The notes under the pieces are model-generated. The model worked only from the letters and a program-made list of their open reading frames with translations. It was not told where the DNA came from and did not search any database. The translations under genes were made by a program, and so were the position numbers. Below, in pieces: positions 25,695 to 34,896 of a stretch of DNA of 64,000 bases. This stretch comes from Deltaproteobacteria bacterium (GTDB lineage Bacteria > Desulfobacterota > Desulfuromonadia > Geobacterales > Geobacteraceae), in assembly GCA_009668975.1 (NCBI GenBank), contig SBEG01000009.1, positions 3,454 to 67,453 on the forward strand. The letters are read 5' to 3'. The stretch's first letter is position 1. Every line of letters starts with the position of its first letter.

Positions 25695-26903
25695 ATGCCA
25701 ATGTACATCATAAAACTGGGCGCGCCTGACGGGAAGATTCTCACCAGGGAGTACGAGGCGGAAGAACCGGCCGAATTGCGCAGAGAGCTGGAAGAGCAAG
25801 GCTATCACATCTTCGACCTGCGCAAACGACCGGTCCGGGGTTTCCTCAGGAGAGGCTTCGGCCGCGGCAAGGTTAAAAGAAGTGACCTGCTGCTCTTCAA
25901 CCAGGAGATGCTGGTGCTGATCAGGGCCGGGTTGCCGATTATTCAGGTAATCGACACGGTTCTCGAGCAGTATGAAAGCGGTCCGCTCAGCGCGGCCTTG
26001 AAACAGGTGCGGGAAGATGTAAAAGGCGGCGCAGCTCTCTCAACGGCTTTGGAAAGACATCGCCAGGTCTTTCCGCCGCTGTATACCGCGTCAATTCGCG
26101 CGGGAGAAAGAACCGGGGATCTTCCCGTTACCATCCAGCGGTATATCGGCTATCTCCGGAAAATGGAGAGTGTGCGCAAAAAAATTATTTCAGCCTTGCT
26201 CTATCCGTCGATTCTTGTCGTCGTATCCATTTTCGCCATCAGCCTGCTTCTGTTCTATGTCATTCCGATTCTCAGCACTGTTTTTTCAGAGTCCGGGTCG
26301 CAATTGCCGTTGCTCACCCGGTTGATGATAACGTTTGCATCACTTGTCAGGAGCTGGTCTCTGGCCGGCATTCTTGCCGTAATTCCGCTCATCATTGCCT
26401 TCCGCTTCTGGGCTTCCGGCGAGAAGGGACGCTTTCTGATTGACCGCTTCAAACTGAAAGTGCCCTATCTCGGCACGGTTATGATGGATTACTCTTTGAC
26501 GAATTTCGTTCGCACCCTTGCCAATCTTCTGGGCGGAGGCATTCCGATCGTTGAAGCATTGCACATGTCAACCGGAACGCTGAACAATACTTATATGGAA
26601 AAACGCCTTGCGGGTGCCATCAAAGCCATTGAAGAAGGGGGGCGTATTTCGGCCGGCTTCGAAAAGACCGGCATCATGCCGCCCCTTGCGGTTCGCATGC
26701 TGCTGGTCGGGGAATCTACCGGAGCTCTGGAAGAGATGCTGGTTGGTATTTCCGAGTATCTTGAAGAGACACTGGAGGAGCGGCTCCACCTCCTTACCTC
26801 CGCTTTCGAACCAATTATCATGATCGTGATGGGTCTGGTCATCGGGGTGATTATCATCGCCATGTACCTGCCGATCTTCAAAATTGCCGGAACGGTCGGC
26901 TAA
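25695..26903 (+). CDS. gspF: GspF/PilC inner-membrane platform protein
   Basis: The 402-residue protein has two copies of the T2SSF domain (about 68-190 and 270-392). Landmarks are FNQEMLVLIRAGLPI, a long hydrophobic segment at about 165-190, FVRTLANLLGGGIPI and VGESTGAL, ending with a membrane segment. It anchors the assembly ATPase and the pseudopilus machine in the inner membrane. It is the first gene of an eight-gene + strand run. A second in-frame ATG lies six bases in. Confidence 0.93.
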   Translation: MPMYIIKLGAPDGKILTREYEAEEPAELRRELEEQGYHIFDLRKRPVRGFLRRGFGRGKVKRSDLLLFNQEMLVLIRAGLPIIQVIDTVLEQYESGPLSAALKQVREDVKGGAALSTALERHRQVFPPLYTASIRAGERTGDLPVTIQRYIGYLRKMESVRKKIISALLYPSILVVVSIFAISLLLFYVIPILSTVFSESGSQLPLLTRLMITFASLVRSWSLAGILAVIPLIIAFRFWASGEKGRFLIDRFKLKVPYLGTVMMDYSLTNFVRTLANLLGGGIPIVEALHMSTGTLNNTYMEKRLAGAIKAIEEGGRISAGFEKTGIMPPLAVRMLLVGESTGALEEMLVGISEYLEETLEERLHLLTSAFEPIIMIVMGLVIGVIIIAMYLPIFKIAGTVG

Positions 26904-26920
26904 CAGAGGATACCTGGACA

Positions 26921-27844
26921 ATGTTTTCAAGGAAATCGCTCGGAGTTTCAGTTTCATCGTCGGCCGTGGCCTTTGCGCGGGTGGACGGTTCGCCGTCAGC
27001 GCCGCTTCTGGAGTCGGTTTCCAGCCGACCCCTGTCGCCCGGCACCCTGCGCCCTTCGCTGCGGGATCTGAATGTTCTGAATCCGCAGGGATTCGTCATC
27101 GCTCTGCAGGAGGCGCGCAACGCCCTTTTCTGCCGGGGAAAATATGTTTCCGTTTCCCTTCCGGATAGCAGCGGACGTGTTATGCTGTTGGAGATGGAAG
27201 AGCGCTTTAAAAACCGTTCGGAAGGGCTCGAAATCCTGCGCTGGAAACTGAAGAAAAAACTTCCGTTTGATGCGGCTGAGGCACATCTTGATTATCAGCC
27301 GATTGGTACGCGGGAAAACGGCGATAGCGTGGTGCTGGTGGTGGTGGCGTACCGGCCGGTCATCGCCCAGTATGAGGAACTGTTTGCTGCCGCGGGTCTA
27401 ATCCCGGCAGGGATCGATCTCAACTGTTTCAATCTCAGCCGGCTTTTCGAACGACGGCTGGCAAAGTCTGAATCTTACGCCTTGCTGACACATTTCGATT
27501 CACATCTGGGGATCATGTTTGTTGCCAGAGGAAAGCTGGAATTCATCCGGATCAGGGAACTGGCCGGAGACGATGCGGAGTTCGATTCCGTACATCAGGA
27601 AATCAGACGTTCGTACCTGTCCTACAAAGCGAAAACTCCGGAAGGCGAGATCAAGAACGTCTTCTGCCTCGCCCCGCCCCAGCTGGCGAGCGGTTTTTGC
27701 GGGATCGCGCGTGATGCCATCGGTGGTGAACCGGTTCTCCTCGAGCCAAAATCGGCACTTGAAATCCGGGGAAAAGATTTTTCCGTCCCCGATCCGCTAT
27801 TTCCCTTTACACCGGCCATCGGAACGGCTTTACGGGCTCTGTGA
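26921..27844 (+). CDS. PilM/GspL-like actin-fold cytoplasmic protein
   Basis: The 307-residue soluble protein begins FSRKSLGVSVSSSAVAFARV, the first phosphate-binding strand-turn of the PilM/GspL actin-like fold, and contains YVSVSLPDSSGRVMLL and LKKKLPFD. It starts 17 bp after gspF and overlaps the next gene (TGATG). With the three following genes it makes the PilMNOP-type inner-membrane platform that links ATPase and secretin. Confidence 0.82.
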   Translation: MFSRKSLGVSVSSSAVAFARVDGSPSAPLLESVSSRPLSPGTLRPSLRDLNVLNPQGFVIALQEARNALFCRGKYVSVSLPDSSGRVMLLEMEERFKNRSEGLEILRWKLKKKLPFDAAEAHLDYQPIGTRENGDSVVLVVVAYRPVIAQYEELFAAAGLIPAGIDLNCFNLSRLFERRLAKSESYALLTHFDSHLGIMFVARGKLEFIRIRELAGDDAEFDSVHQEIRRSYLSYKAKTPEGEIKNVFCLAPPQLASGFCGIARDAIGGEPVLLEPKSALEIRGKDFSVPDPLFPFTPAIGTALRAL

Positions 27845-28383
27845 TGCGATTTACCATAAATCTTGCAACCAGGACAATTCTTGATCAACAGCGGATCGAC
27901 CGTGCCTGTCTGGCCGCGGTCGTGGTGCTGGCGATCCTATTGGCGGGCATCATCCTGCTGTTTTCCTGGAATTATGGAGAGCTGCGGCGTCTTGACGCGG
28001 AGGCCGGCGAGATGAAGAAACAGCTGACACGTCCTCTGCCAAAGATTGCCGAAAAAGAGCAAGCCGCTATTTTGGCGGACATAACTTTTTACAATGAGAT
28101 CATCAAACGCAAGACGTACGGCTGGCTGGGGTTCCTTGAAAAGCTGGAAGCAGCTACCCCGAATGGCATCTCGCTTACCCTCCTTTCGCCAAATAAGGAG
28201 AAAGGCAGCCTGTCTCTCGAAGGATGGGCACGCAATTTCAAGGCGATAGAGGAGTATTTGGCGCTGCTGGAGGACTCGGAAAATTTTTCTGAAGTTCTCC
28301 TGTTGTCTCATGAAAAAGTTGAATTGTGGGAGCAGGCAAGGGGTGTCAGGTTTTCCCTGTCCTGCCGGGTGAGAGAGCAATGA
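27844..28383 (+). CDS. PilN-like inner-membrane protein
   Basis: The 179-residue protein starts RFTINLATR, close to the INLLPWR-type PilN opening, has one membrane segment (about 22-42), a coiled region and a compact C-terminal fold. ATG overlaps the previous stop; GTG at 27841 is an alternative. Its place between PilM-like and PilO-like proteins fixes the assignment better than its sequence. Confidence 0.8.
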   Translation: MRFTINLATRTILDQQRIDRACLAAVVVLAILLAGIILLFSWNYGELRRLDAEAGEMKKQLTRPLPKIAEKEQAAILADITFYNEIIKRKTYGWLGFLEKLEAATPNGISLTLLSPNKEKGSLSLEGWARNFKAIEEYLALLEDSENFSEVLLLSHEKVELWEQARGVRFSLSCRVREQ

Positions 28384-28925
28384 GACAGTCTCTAATGGCA
28401 TTCTATCAGCGGAAAAGGCCCTGGCTGCTGGTGATCATAGTATTGCTGCTTCTTAACACCGGCGCTATCGTTGCGCTACTCTTCTTTCAGCAACCGCTGC
28501 TCAAGCAGAAGAGAGAGCTGGTGACGGAGCACCGTCAAGGTCTCGCTGCGCTGGAGCGCGGGGATGCAAATTCCGTGTATCGGGACGGCAAGAGCGATCT
28601 GGAAAAATTGCAGGCACTGATTCCTGCCAAACGGCAATTTGCCCCGTTCCTGGCGGAAATCATGGCTGATGCCGCGGCCTGCCATGTTTCCAGCGATGCA
28701 CTTACCTATAAACCGGAGCATCTCGGTCAAAAGAAGTTGCTGGTCTACCGTATTTCACTCTCGGTGAGCGGTCGCTATGCCGATATCCGCTGTTTTCTCT
28801 ACAAGATGCAGGCCAGGAAGGAACTGGTGGTTATTGATGCCGTGACGCTGAAGAATGATGATCCCTACGTGGAAAAGGTCTCCATGGATCTCAAGTTGAC
28901 GACCTATCTGAAGGACGGGGCATGA
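28380..28925 (+). CDS. PilO-like inner-membrane protein
   Basis: The 181-residue protein has a short basic N-terminus, one membrane segment (about 15-36), a coiled region and a small ferredoxin-like periplasmic part (LIPAKRQFAPFLAEI onward), as in PilO/GspM. It starts inside the previous stop (ATGA) and overlaps the next gene by 4 bp. Confidence 0.8.
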   Translation: MRQSLMAFYQRKRPWLLVIIVLLLLNTGAIVALLFFQQPLLKQKRELVTEHRQGLAALERGDANSVYRDGKSDLEKLQALIPAKRQFAPFLAEIMADAAACHVSSDALTYKPEHLGQKKLLVYRISLSVSGRYADIRCFLYKMQARKELVVIDAVTLKNDDPYVEKVSMDLKLTTYLKDGA

Positions 28926-29551
28926 ACAGGCAGCGGCTGTTACTCGTGATTCTTGTTCCGGTGCTGATTGCCACCTCGCTCTGGAGCTATTATTCCTTTC
29001 CTCGGCAAAAAACCGTGGCCAAGCTTACCTATGCGCCGGGGGGGCGGGCGGTTGCCACCCGGGAGCGCGCAAAAACGGACCGGCAACGAGCGAATCCAAT
29101 TGACAGCCGTATTCTGCGGCTCGACCTCCTGGAAAACCGCCCGGTTTCCGCCGGTTACCAGCGGAATATCTTCAGCCCATTGTTTGTCGACGAGGAAACG
29201 ATGCTGGAGCGGCAGGCCGCGGCGGCTGCAGCGGCGGCAGCCGCGGAGGCGGCGCGCAGGGCTCGCCTGGCGGTTCCGCCGCAGCCGGTCAAGCCTCTTC
29301 CCGTACCGACCGGGGTACAGACTGAGCTGGCCGCCTTCAAACTTCACGGCTTTCTGAAAAAGGATGGGAAAAAGATCATATTTCTGGCAAAGGGCCAGGA
29401 TATTACCCCGGTCAAGGAGGGAACAACTTTTGCCGGCCGCTATGTCGCGACTTCCATTACCGATCAGGTCATCATTCTGAAAGTAACCGGCACGGGTGAA
29501 GAGATAGTAATCCCCTTGATAGAAAACGAGCCGCTGCGAGCAATGCGGTAA
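28922..29551 (+). CDS. PilP/GspC-like periplasmic linker protein
   Basis: The 209-residue protein has one N-terminal membrane segment, a YQRNIFSPLF motif (PilP/GspC homology-region start), an Ala-run (about 99-108), a Pro-rich hinge, and a small beta domain (LAAFKLHGFLKKDGKKIIFLA in two parts, VKEGTTFAGRYVATSI). Such domains dock to the secretin N-domains. It completes the inner-membrane platform and sits 50 bp before the secretin gene. Confidence 0.8.
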   Translation: MNRQRLLLVILVPVLIATSLWSYYSFPRQKTVAKLTYAPGGRAVATRERAKTDRQRANPIDSRILRLDLLENRPVSAGYQRNIFSPLFVDEETMLERQAAAAAAAAAAEAARRARLAVPPQPVKPLPVPTGVQTELAAFKLHGFLKKDGKKIIFLAKGQDITPVKEGTTFAGRYVATSITDQVIILKVTGTGEEIVIPLIENEPLRAMR

Positions 29552-29601
29552 CCAGTCGAGCCCGTCCCCTCAAAGGGGCCGGCACCCGAGGAGTAAGAAG
29601 A

Positions 29602-32076
29602 ATGCGTTCTCTTATGTATCTGATCATAGCAGGTTGTGTAACCGTCACCCTGATCGGCTGTAGCGCGGGGCGGGCCTTCAACGCCGGGCAGGGTCTGGAA
29701 GACCAGGGCAAGTACGAGGAGGCCATGCTCAGTTATGCGGATGCTTTCCGTGCTAATCCCGAGGTTGTTGAATACCGGGCACGCTTTCTCACGGCCCGTG
29801 ATCGGGCGGCGGAGATTCGCTATGCGAAGGGGCTGGAAGAATATCGGGCCGGTGACTATCCCGCCGCGTTGAAGGATTTTCAAGTGGCCTATGTGCTCGA
29901 TCCGAGCAAAGAGATTTACCGGCAGAAGGTCGACCTGACCATGCGGAAAAGGGATGCGCAAGAAGCGTACAAAGAAGGCTTGGCATTTGAAAGAGACAAC
30001 AAGCCGAAATTTGCGAAACTGGCCTTCGAGAAAGCCATCGATCTGGACCCTGAAGAGTCTTCTTACAAGCAGGCGCGGGACCGGGTGCGCGGACAGCTTG
30101 ACACCAGGGTATCCGGGTATGAATTGCAGCTCTCCTCCCTGAAACCCTTTGCCTTCAAATTTAACGGTGCCGGTCTCAAGGGGGTTTTCCGGATCCTGAC
30201 CCAGCTTTCCGGCATCAATTTCATCTTTGACGAAGCGGTCAAGGACACGCCGGTTACCATCAATCTGGACCGGACGAATTTCCGGCAGGTGCTGGACCTG
30301 CTGAGCACCATGCACAAGCTCGGCAGCACGGTCCTCAATGAAAAAACCGTACTGATTTATCCCAAGACCGCTGACAAGGTTAAACAGTACGAGAATATGG
30401 AATTGCACACCTTCCATCTCAACTACATGGACGCGAAAAAGGGCATCAACCTGATTCGCAGCATGTTGCCGGCGCGCAAGGTATACGTCAATGAGGAAAC
30501 CAACTCGATCGTCGTGCGGGACAACAGTGAAACCGTTGGGGTAATAGAGCGCTTGCTGGACGCAAATGACGTACCGGATGCGGAGGTGCTGCTGGATGTT
30601 GAGGTTATTGAGCTGAACGACAGGAACACCAGGAATGTCGGGTTGTTGTTGAGCCGTTACGGCGTCGATCTCGGCGCATTTAATCTGAGCAGCGGCCAGC
30701 TGCTGGCCGACACGCTGGTCAATGTCCAAACGACTGGGGACACCACCACGGACGCGAGTATTTCCAATCTGATCAATGCCTTCAACTGGAACGGCTTCGG
30801 CGGATTCGTGACGGTGCCGAATGCCACCTATAATTTTGGTAAGACGATGGCGAAGGGAGAGGTTCTCTCCAACCCGAAAATCCGGGTGAAAAACAAGGAA
30901 AAGGCCAAGTTCACGGTCGGGACCCGGGTGCCGATCACCACCACAACGACCAACGGAACGATCGGTGGTTTCAGCGTCAATGTCCAATATGTGGACGTGG
31001 GGGTGAAGCTCAACGCCGAACCTCTGATTCAGCTCAACAACACGATCGACATCAAGCTGAGCCTGGAGGTCAGTTCCATCGTGCAGCGGGAAACGCTGGC
31101 CGACAAGACAACTACCGTTGTCACGATCGGGACCCGTAACCTGGAAACCGTGCTGAGCTTGAAGGATGGCGAAACCAGCGTCATCGGCGGTCTCATTTCC
31201 AGGACTAATACGGACAGCAAAAATAAGATCTTCCTGCTGGGAGACATTCCCGTTATCGGGCCGTTTATTTCCGGTAACAGCAACAGCAAGGAAAAGACCG
31301 AGATAGTGCTTGCCATTACGCCTCATCTGATGAAGGGACTGATAGCGCCTCCGGCCAATGCCACGTCTTTCATGTCCGGCAAGGAAGATGATCCATCCCT
31401 GGCCCTGTTCCCGCCGGCTTCCGATGAAGAGCCGGGGGCTGAAACCTTCTCCAGAATGCCCGGGCAAGCTGCAGCGGCTCCGCGATTCACTGCTCCTCCT
31501 GCTGTTCCCCAACCGGCAATACCGCCGCCCGCTTTTGTACCGCAGGCAACGCCTGCTCCGCTTCCCGGTCAACCCGGGGAAACCCCTGCCGCTACCGGTC
31601 AGGAGGTTACCCCGGTGGCGATTCCGCTGTCTCCCGGAGCAGTTTCGAATCAGGCTGCTTCCCCGAATAGCGGTTCGCTGATCATTGCGACCCCGCCAGT
31701 GAGCAGAGTGGGTGAGACGTTCACCCTGGAAATTCGTGCCGAGAATGTCGGAGCTGTCATGTCGGCGCCATTTTCCCTGACGTACGATCCGAATTTTGTC
31801 GAACCTGAAGCTGTATCACCAGGGACGTTTCTGCAGAAACAGGGCCTGCAAACGAATTTTTCCAGTTCCACTGACCCGAGTGGCGCTATTAATGTCGATT
31901 TATCACTTCCCGAAGGGACTGCCGTTGAGGGCGGGAACGGTGTGCTTGCAACCGCCGTATTCCGCGCCAAGAAGCCGGGGACCGCTGCTTTCGGATTCCG
32001 GGATGTAGCGTTCAAATCGGCTACAGGAGCGAATGTCCCAATAATTCCGGTGGCAGCCTCCTTGAATATTCAGTAA
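29602..32076 (+). CDS. Secretin lipoprotein with C-terminal cohesin domain
   Basis: The 824-residue product is preceded by GAGGAG. Lipobox LIGC gives a lipid-anchored Cys20. Next are TPR-like repeats (about 25-165), an STN/N0-type domain (FRILTQLSGINFIFD), an N1-like domain, the secretin core (about 330-580, with LSNPKIRVKNKEKAKF, VGTRVPI, GETSVIGGLI and VIGPFISGN), a Pro/Ala-rich linker (about 600-690) and a cohesin-like domain (about 693-824, VGETFTLEIRAENV, FSLTYDPNFVEP). Secretins form the outer-membrane channel; a C-terminal cohesin is not part of standard GspD or PilQ. This architecture is known to me from Geobacter-type genomes. No dockerin was recognised in the window. Confidence 0.9.
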   Translation: MRSLMYLIIAGCVTVTLIGCSAGRAFNAGQGLEDQGKYEEAMLSYADAFRANPEVVEYRARFLTARDRAAEIRYAKGLEEYRAGDYPAALKDFQVAYVLDPSKEIYRQKVDLTMRKRDAQEAYKEGLAFERDNKPKFAKLAFEKAIDLDPEESSYKQARDRVRGQLDTRVSGYELQLSSLKPFAFKFNGAGLKGVFRILTQLSGINFIFDEAVKDTPVTINLDRTNFRQVLDLLSTMHKLGSTVLNEKTVLIYPKTADKVKQYENMELHTFHLNYMDAKKGINLIRSMLPARKVYVNEETNSIVVRDNSETVGVIERLLDANDVPDAEVLLDVEVIELNDRNTRNVGLLLSRYGVDLGAFNLSSGQLLADTLVNVQTTGDTTTDASISNLINAFNWNGFGGFVTVPNATYNFGKTMAKGEVLSNPKIRVKNKEKAKFTVGTRVPITTTTTNGTIGGFSVNVQYVDVGVKLNAEPLIQLNNTIDIKLSLEVSSIVQRETLADKTTTVVTIGTRNLETVLSLKDGETSVIGGLISRTNTDSKNKIFLLGDIPVIGPFISGNSNSKEKTEIVLAITPHLMKGLIAPPANATSFMSGKEDDPSLALFPPASDEEPGAETFSRMPGQAAAAPRFTAPPAVPQPAIPPPAFVPQATPAPLPGQPGETPAATGQEVTPVAIPLSPGAVSNQAASPNSGSLIIATPPVSRVGETFTLEIRAENVGAVMSAPFSLTYDPNFVEPEAVSPGTFLQKQGLQTNFSSSTDPSGAINVDLSLPEGTAVEGGNGVLATAVFRAKKPGTAAFGFRDVAFKSATGANVPIIPVAASLNIQ

Positions 32077-32079
32077 AAA

Positions 32080-32574
32080 ATGATGAATTTTCTTTGGAAA
32101 CGAAAGGGTGTTACCCTCCTTGAGCTGATTGTGGCAATCAGTATCCTGACCATTCTGGTTGCGGGCATTGTGCCGTTGACACGCCTGACCGCCAAGAGAA
32201 CCCGGGAGATTGAATTGCGGAACAACCTGCGCATTATCCGGACGGCAATCGATGATTTCAAGAAGAGCTACGACAAGGCAGTGGATGACAAGAAAATTCC
32301 GGTCACGGAGAACAAGTCGGGCTATCCCGAGACGTTGGATCAGTTGGTGGAGGGCTATGATTTTGGCGGACTCTATGCGATTAAGAAGAAATTCCTGCGC
32401 AAGGTGCCCGTTGACCCGATGAATCCTCCGGAACCGGGCGAAGAACCTGAATGGGGAATGCGGTCCTACAGTGATCAGCCGGATTCCAGCTCCTGGGGCG
32501 GGGAAGATGTTTATGATGTCTATTCACTCAGCGAAGGAACGGCGCTTGATGGCACAAAATACGGGGAATGGTGA
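32080..32574 (+). CDS. Type II secretion pseudopilin
   Basis: The 164-residue protein has the prepilin motif KRKG-VTLLELIVAIS with Glu at position 5 after the cleavage site, a long hydrophobic helix and a GspG-like globular part (KVPVDPMNP; ending with GEDVYDVYSL). It begins 3 bp after the secretin stop. A second ATG lies at 32083. It belongs to the pseudopilus of the same system. Confidence 0.88.
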   Translation: MMNFLWKRKGVTLLELIVAISILTILVAGIVPLTRLTAKRTREIELRNNLRIIRTAIDDFKKSYDKAVDDKKIPVTENKSGYPETLDQLVEGYDFGGLYAIKKKFLRKVPVDPMNPPEPGEEPEWGMRSYSDQPDSSSWGGEDVYDVYSLSEGTALDGTKYGEW

Positions 32575-32593
32575 CAACGTGCGGAGTGGGCTG

Positions 32594-33022
32594 ATGGTAC
32601 GGGGAGCTCGGGGCTTTACTCTGATAGAGTTGATGATTGTGCTGTCAATTATCGGCATTCTGTCGTCGATTGCCGTGCCCAATTATCAACGCTGGATCAT
32701 CCGGGCGAAAGAGGCGACGCTGAGTGACAGCCTGAATAATTTTCGCAAGACCATCGACGAGTATTATGCCGACCACGGCAAATATCCGGATGAACTTAAC
32801 GAGCTCGTGGCCAAAGGATACTTACGGGGACTGCCGGTCGATCCCTTTACCAAAAAGTCCGATACCTGGATAACCGTCGCACCTCCTGAGGGGGGCGCTC
32901 TCCTGTCAGATTCCGGCTCCCAACCGGCAACTGCTCCGGTCAAGGAACCCGGCAACGTCTATGATGTCCATAGCGGATCCGACCTGGTCGGCAGCAATGG
33001 CGTGCCCTATAACGAGTGGTGA
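32594..33022 (+). CDS. GspG-like major pseudopilin (OxpG-like)
   Basis: The 142-residue product starts at ATG 32594 behind GGAGTGG, giving a seven-residue leader MVRGARG before FTLIELMIVLS. An in-frame ATG at 32549 would overlap the previous gene and give a longer leader. The globular part shows YPDELNELVAKGYLRGLPVDPF, typical of GspG (read in two pieces: YPDELNELV, GLPVDPF). In Geobacter sulfurreducens the pseudopilin OxpG of an atypical type II system is needed for OmpB export; this gene is the likely counterpart by context. Confidence 0.87.
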   Translation: MVRGARGFTLIELMIVLSIIGILSSIAVPNYQRWIIRAKEATLSDSLNNFRKTIDEYYADHGKYPDELNELVAKGYLRGLPVDPFTKKSDTWITVAPPEGGALLSDSGSQPATAPVKEPGNVYDVHSGSDLVGSNGVPYNEW

Positions 33023-33054
33023 AGCAGGAGCGGCGAGCGGCAGCGACTCCGGTT

Positions 33055-33110
33055 AGTACCAAGTAACAGTTGTTTTTTTCGCAGGTTGATTCTAGGAATT
33101 ACATTGTACT
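33055..33110. repeat. Palindromic element, family 1 copy D (internally deleted)
   Basis: AGTACCAAGTAAC at the left and ATTACATTGTACT at the right are the family 1 ends. Inside, only the TTTTTTCGCAG and GGTTGATT segments remain, in 56 bp. It lies between the convergent pseudopilin and gspE genes and could also act in termination. Confidence 0.65.
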
Positions 33111-33127
33111 AATTGATCACTGCTTTT

Positions 33128-34843
33128 CTATTCCACGAAAGTCACCCGGTTTATTTCCTTGAGGGTCGTTTCCCCATCCAGAAGTTTTTCTATGGCCGAT
33201 TCCCGCAGAAACACCACTCCCGATTCACGGGCCAATTGTTTGAGCTCGGTTGTGGACGACTTTTTGATCATGAGGTCGCGAATTTCGTCGGTCATGTCGA
33301 GAAGTTCGACGATTGCCGTCCTCCCGTGGTAGCCGGTGCCGTTACAGGCTTCACAGCCGCGCGCTTCAAAAAGGGTCCGCTCCCGTGCGCGCTCAGGAGT
33401 AATCCCGGAATCAAGGAGAACCGTGTCCGGATAGCGGGCCGGAATCCGGCACTGTGGACAGAGCCGCCGTACCAGTCGTTGCGCCATGACACAATTCAGG
33501 CTGGAAACGAAATTGTACGGGTCAATGTTCATGTGGAAAAAGCGGCCGATCACGTCAAAGACATTATTGGCGTGAACGGTGGTAAAAACAAGGTGCCCCG
33601 TCAGCGCCGACTGGACGGCAATCTGAGCGGTTTCTGAGTCACGGATTTCCCCGACCATGATTTTGTCCGGGTCGTGTCGCAGGATTGAGCGCAGTCCCCG
33701 GGCAAAAGTCAGGCCTTTCTTTTCATTGACCGGAATCTGGAGAATACCGCGCAGCATGTATTCGACCGGGTCCTCGATGGTGATGATTTTTTCTTCTCCG
33801 GTGTGGATTTCGGTCAAGGCGGCATAGAGGGTTGTTGATTTGCCGCTGCCGGTGGGTCCGGTAACGAGAATCATGCCGTACGGTTCGTGAATCTTCTTGC
33901 GAAACCGGACTATTTCCCGGTCGCTGATGCCGAGACTTTCCAGGGTCAAGCCTTTCAGGTTGCTGGCGATCGCTTCTTTGTCGAGGATCCTGATGACCGC
34001 ATCCTCGCCCATCACGCTGGGCATAATGGAAATACGGAAATCGATCGACTTTTCGCCCAAACGGATTTTGAAACGACCGTCTTGAGGAATTCGGCGTTCG
34101 GAAATATCCAGTTCGCTCATGACTTTGAGTCGCGAGATGATCGGGGCTTGAAATTGGATGCCCATCGGCTCGCTGGCCTTGTAGAGAACGCCATCGATGC
34201 GGTATTTGATGAACACGCCTTCCTGACTGGTTTCGATATGAATATCGCTGGCACGCCGGTTCAGTGCGTCCAGAATCGTCGTGTTGAGAAGTTTGATGAT
34301 GGGGCTGGTATCCTCGGAAATGCCCTCTACCGTCAGGATTTCTTCGCCGTGATCGTTTTCTTTTACCAGTTGCAGCAGAAAATCTTCCGAGACTTCCCGC
34401 AAGACCCTGCTGGTAGCCGTACCGGCTTTGAAAAAATCCGCTATTGCTGATTCGGCTGCCACCCGGATCTTGATGCGGCGATCAACCAGGAGTTCCAGTT
34501 CGTCCAGTTTGACAACATCGGTGGGGTCGGACGTGGCTACAATCAGAGACTCGGAGTCCATCTCCAGCGGTACAATCCGGAACCGGTGAATGACATCGGT
34601 CGGCAGCAACGCCAGCAGCTCTTCGTCAATTTTATAATGACTCAGATCGACGAATTCGAGGCCGAATTGCTCCGCCAGCGCCTTCGCAAGATCCTCATCA
34701 TTGATCAGACCTTCAAGGATGCAGATTTTACCGAAACGTTGTTCCTCCAAGGCGAGTCTTTCCAGTATGAGCGGCAGATATTCGACAGCCAGTGAGCCGC
34801 GCTCAATGAGGATGGTTCCGATGTCTTTGTTCTGGTAACCCAT
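33128..34843 (-). CDS. gspE: GspE/PilB-type secretion ATPase
   Basis: The 571-residue ATPase has an N-terminal MshEN domain (about 1-150, FGKICILEGLINDEDLAKAL in parts), Walker A GPTGSGKST, Asp box, Walker B IMVGEIRDSETA, His box and a tetracysteine zinc site (CPQC and CEACNGTG). It powers pseudopilus assembly. Unusually, it lies on the opposite strand, convergent with the platform genes, rather than at their head. No other ATPase of this type is in the window, so it is the likely partner of the GspF at 25695. Confidence 0.94.
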   Translation of the reverse strand: MGYQNKDIGTILIERGSLAVEYLPLILERLALEEQRFGKICILEGLINDEDLAKALAEQFGLEFVDLSHYKIDEELLALLPTDVIHRFRIVPLEMDSESLIVATSDPTDVVKLDELELLVDRRIKIRVAAESAIADFFKAGTATSRVLREVSEDFLLQLVKENDHGEEILTVEGISEDTSPIIKLLNTTILDALNRRASDIHIETSQEGVFIKYRIDGVLYKASEPMGIQFQAPIISRLKVMSELDISERRIPQDGRFKIRLGEKSIDFRISIMPSVMGEDAVIRILDKEAIASNLKGLTLESLGISDREIVRFRKKIHEPYGMILVTGPTGSGKSTTLYAALTEIHTGEEKIITIEDPVEYMLRGILQIPVNEKKGLTFARGLRSILRHDPDKIMVGEIRDSETAQIAVQSALTGHLVFTTVHANNVFDVIGRFFHMNIDPYNFVSSLNCVMAQRLVRRLCPQCRIPARYPDTVLLDSGITPERARERTLFEARGCEACNGTGYHGRTAIVELLDMTDEIRDLMIKKSSTTELKQLARESGVVFLRESAIEKLLDGETTLKEINRVTFVE

Positions 34844-34896
34844 TGGTATCTCACGATCTTTCAGCTTGGGAATAAGATGCGGGCGTTAGTGCTCCG

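Noticed and set aside
29464..31572. 702-codon open frame on the - strand
   Set aside because: Antisense shadow of the secretin gene.
33128..34843. GspE as PilB of a type IV pilus with PilT
   Set aside because: No pilT or pilin of type IVa is present, and context is a secretin with GspG-like pseudopilins, so a type II-like system fits better.
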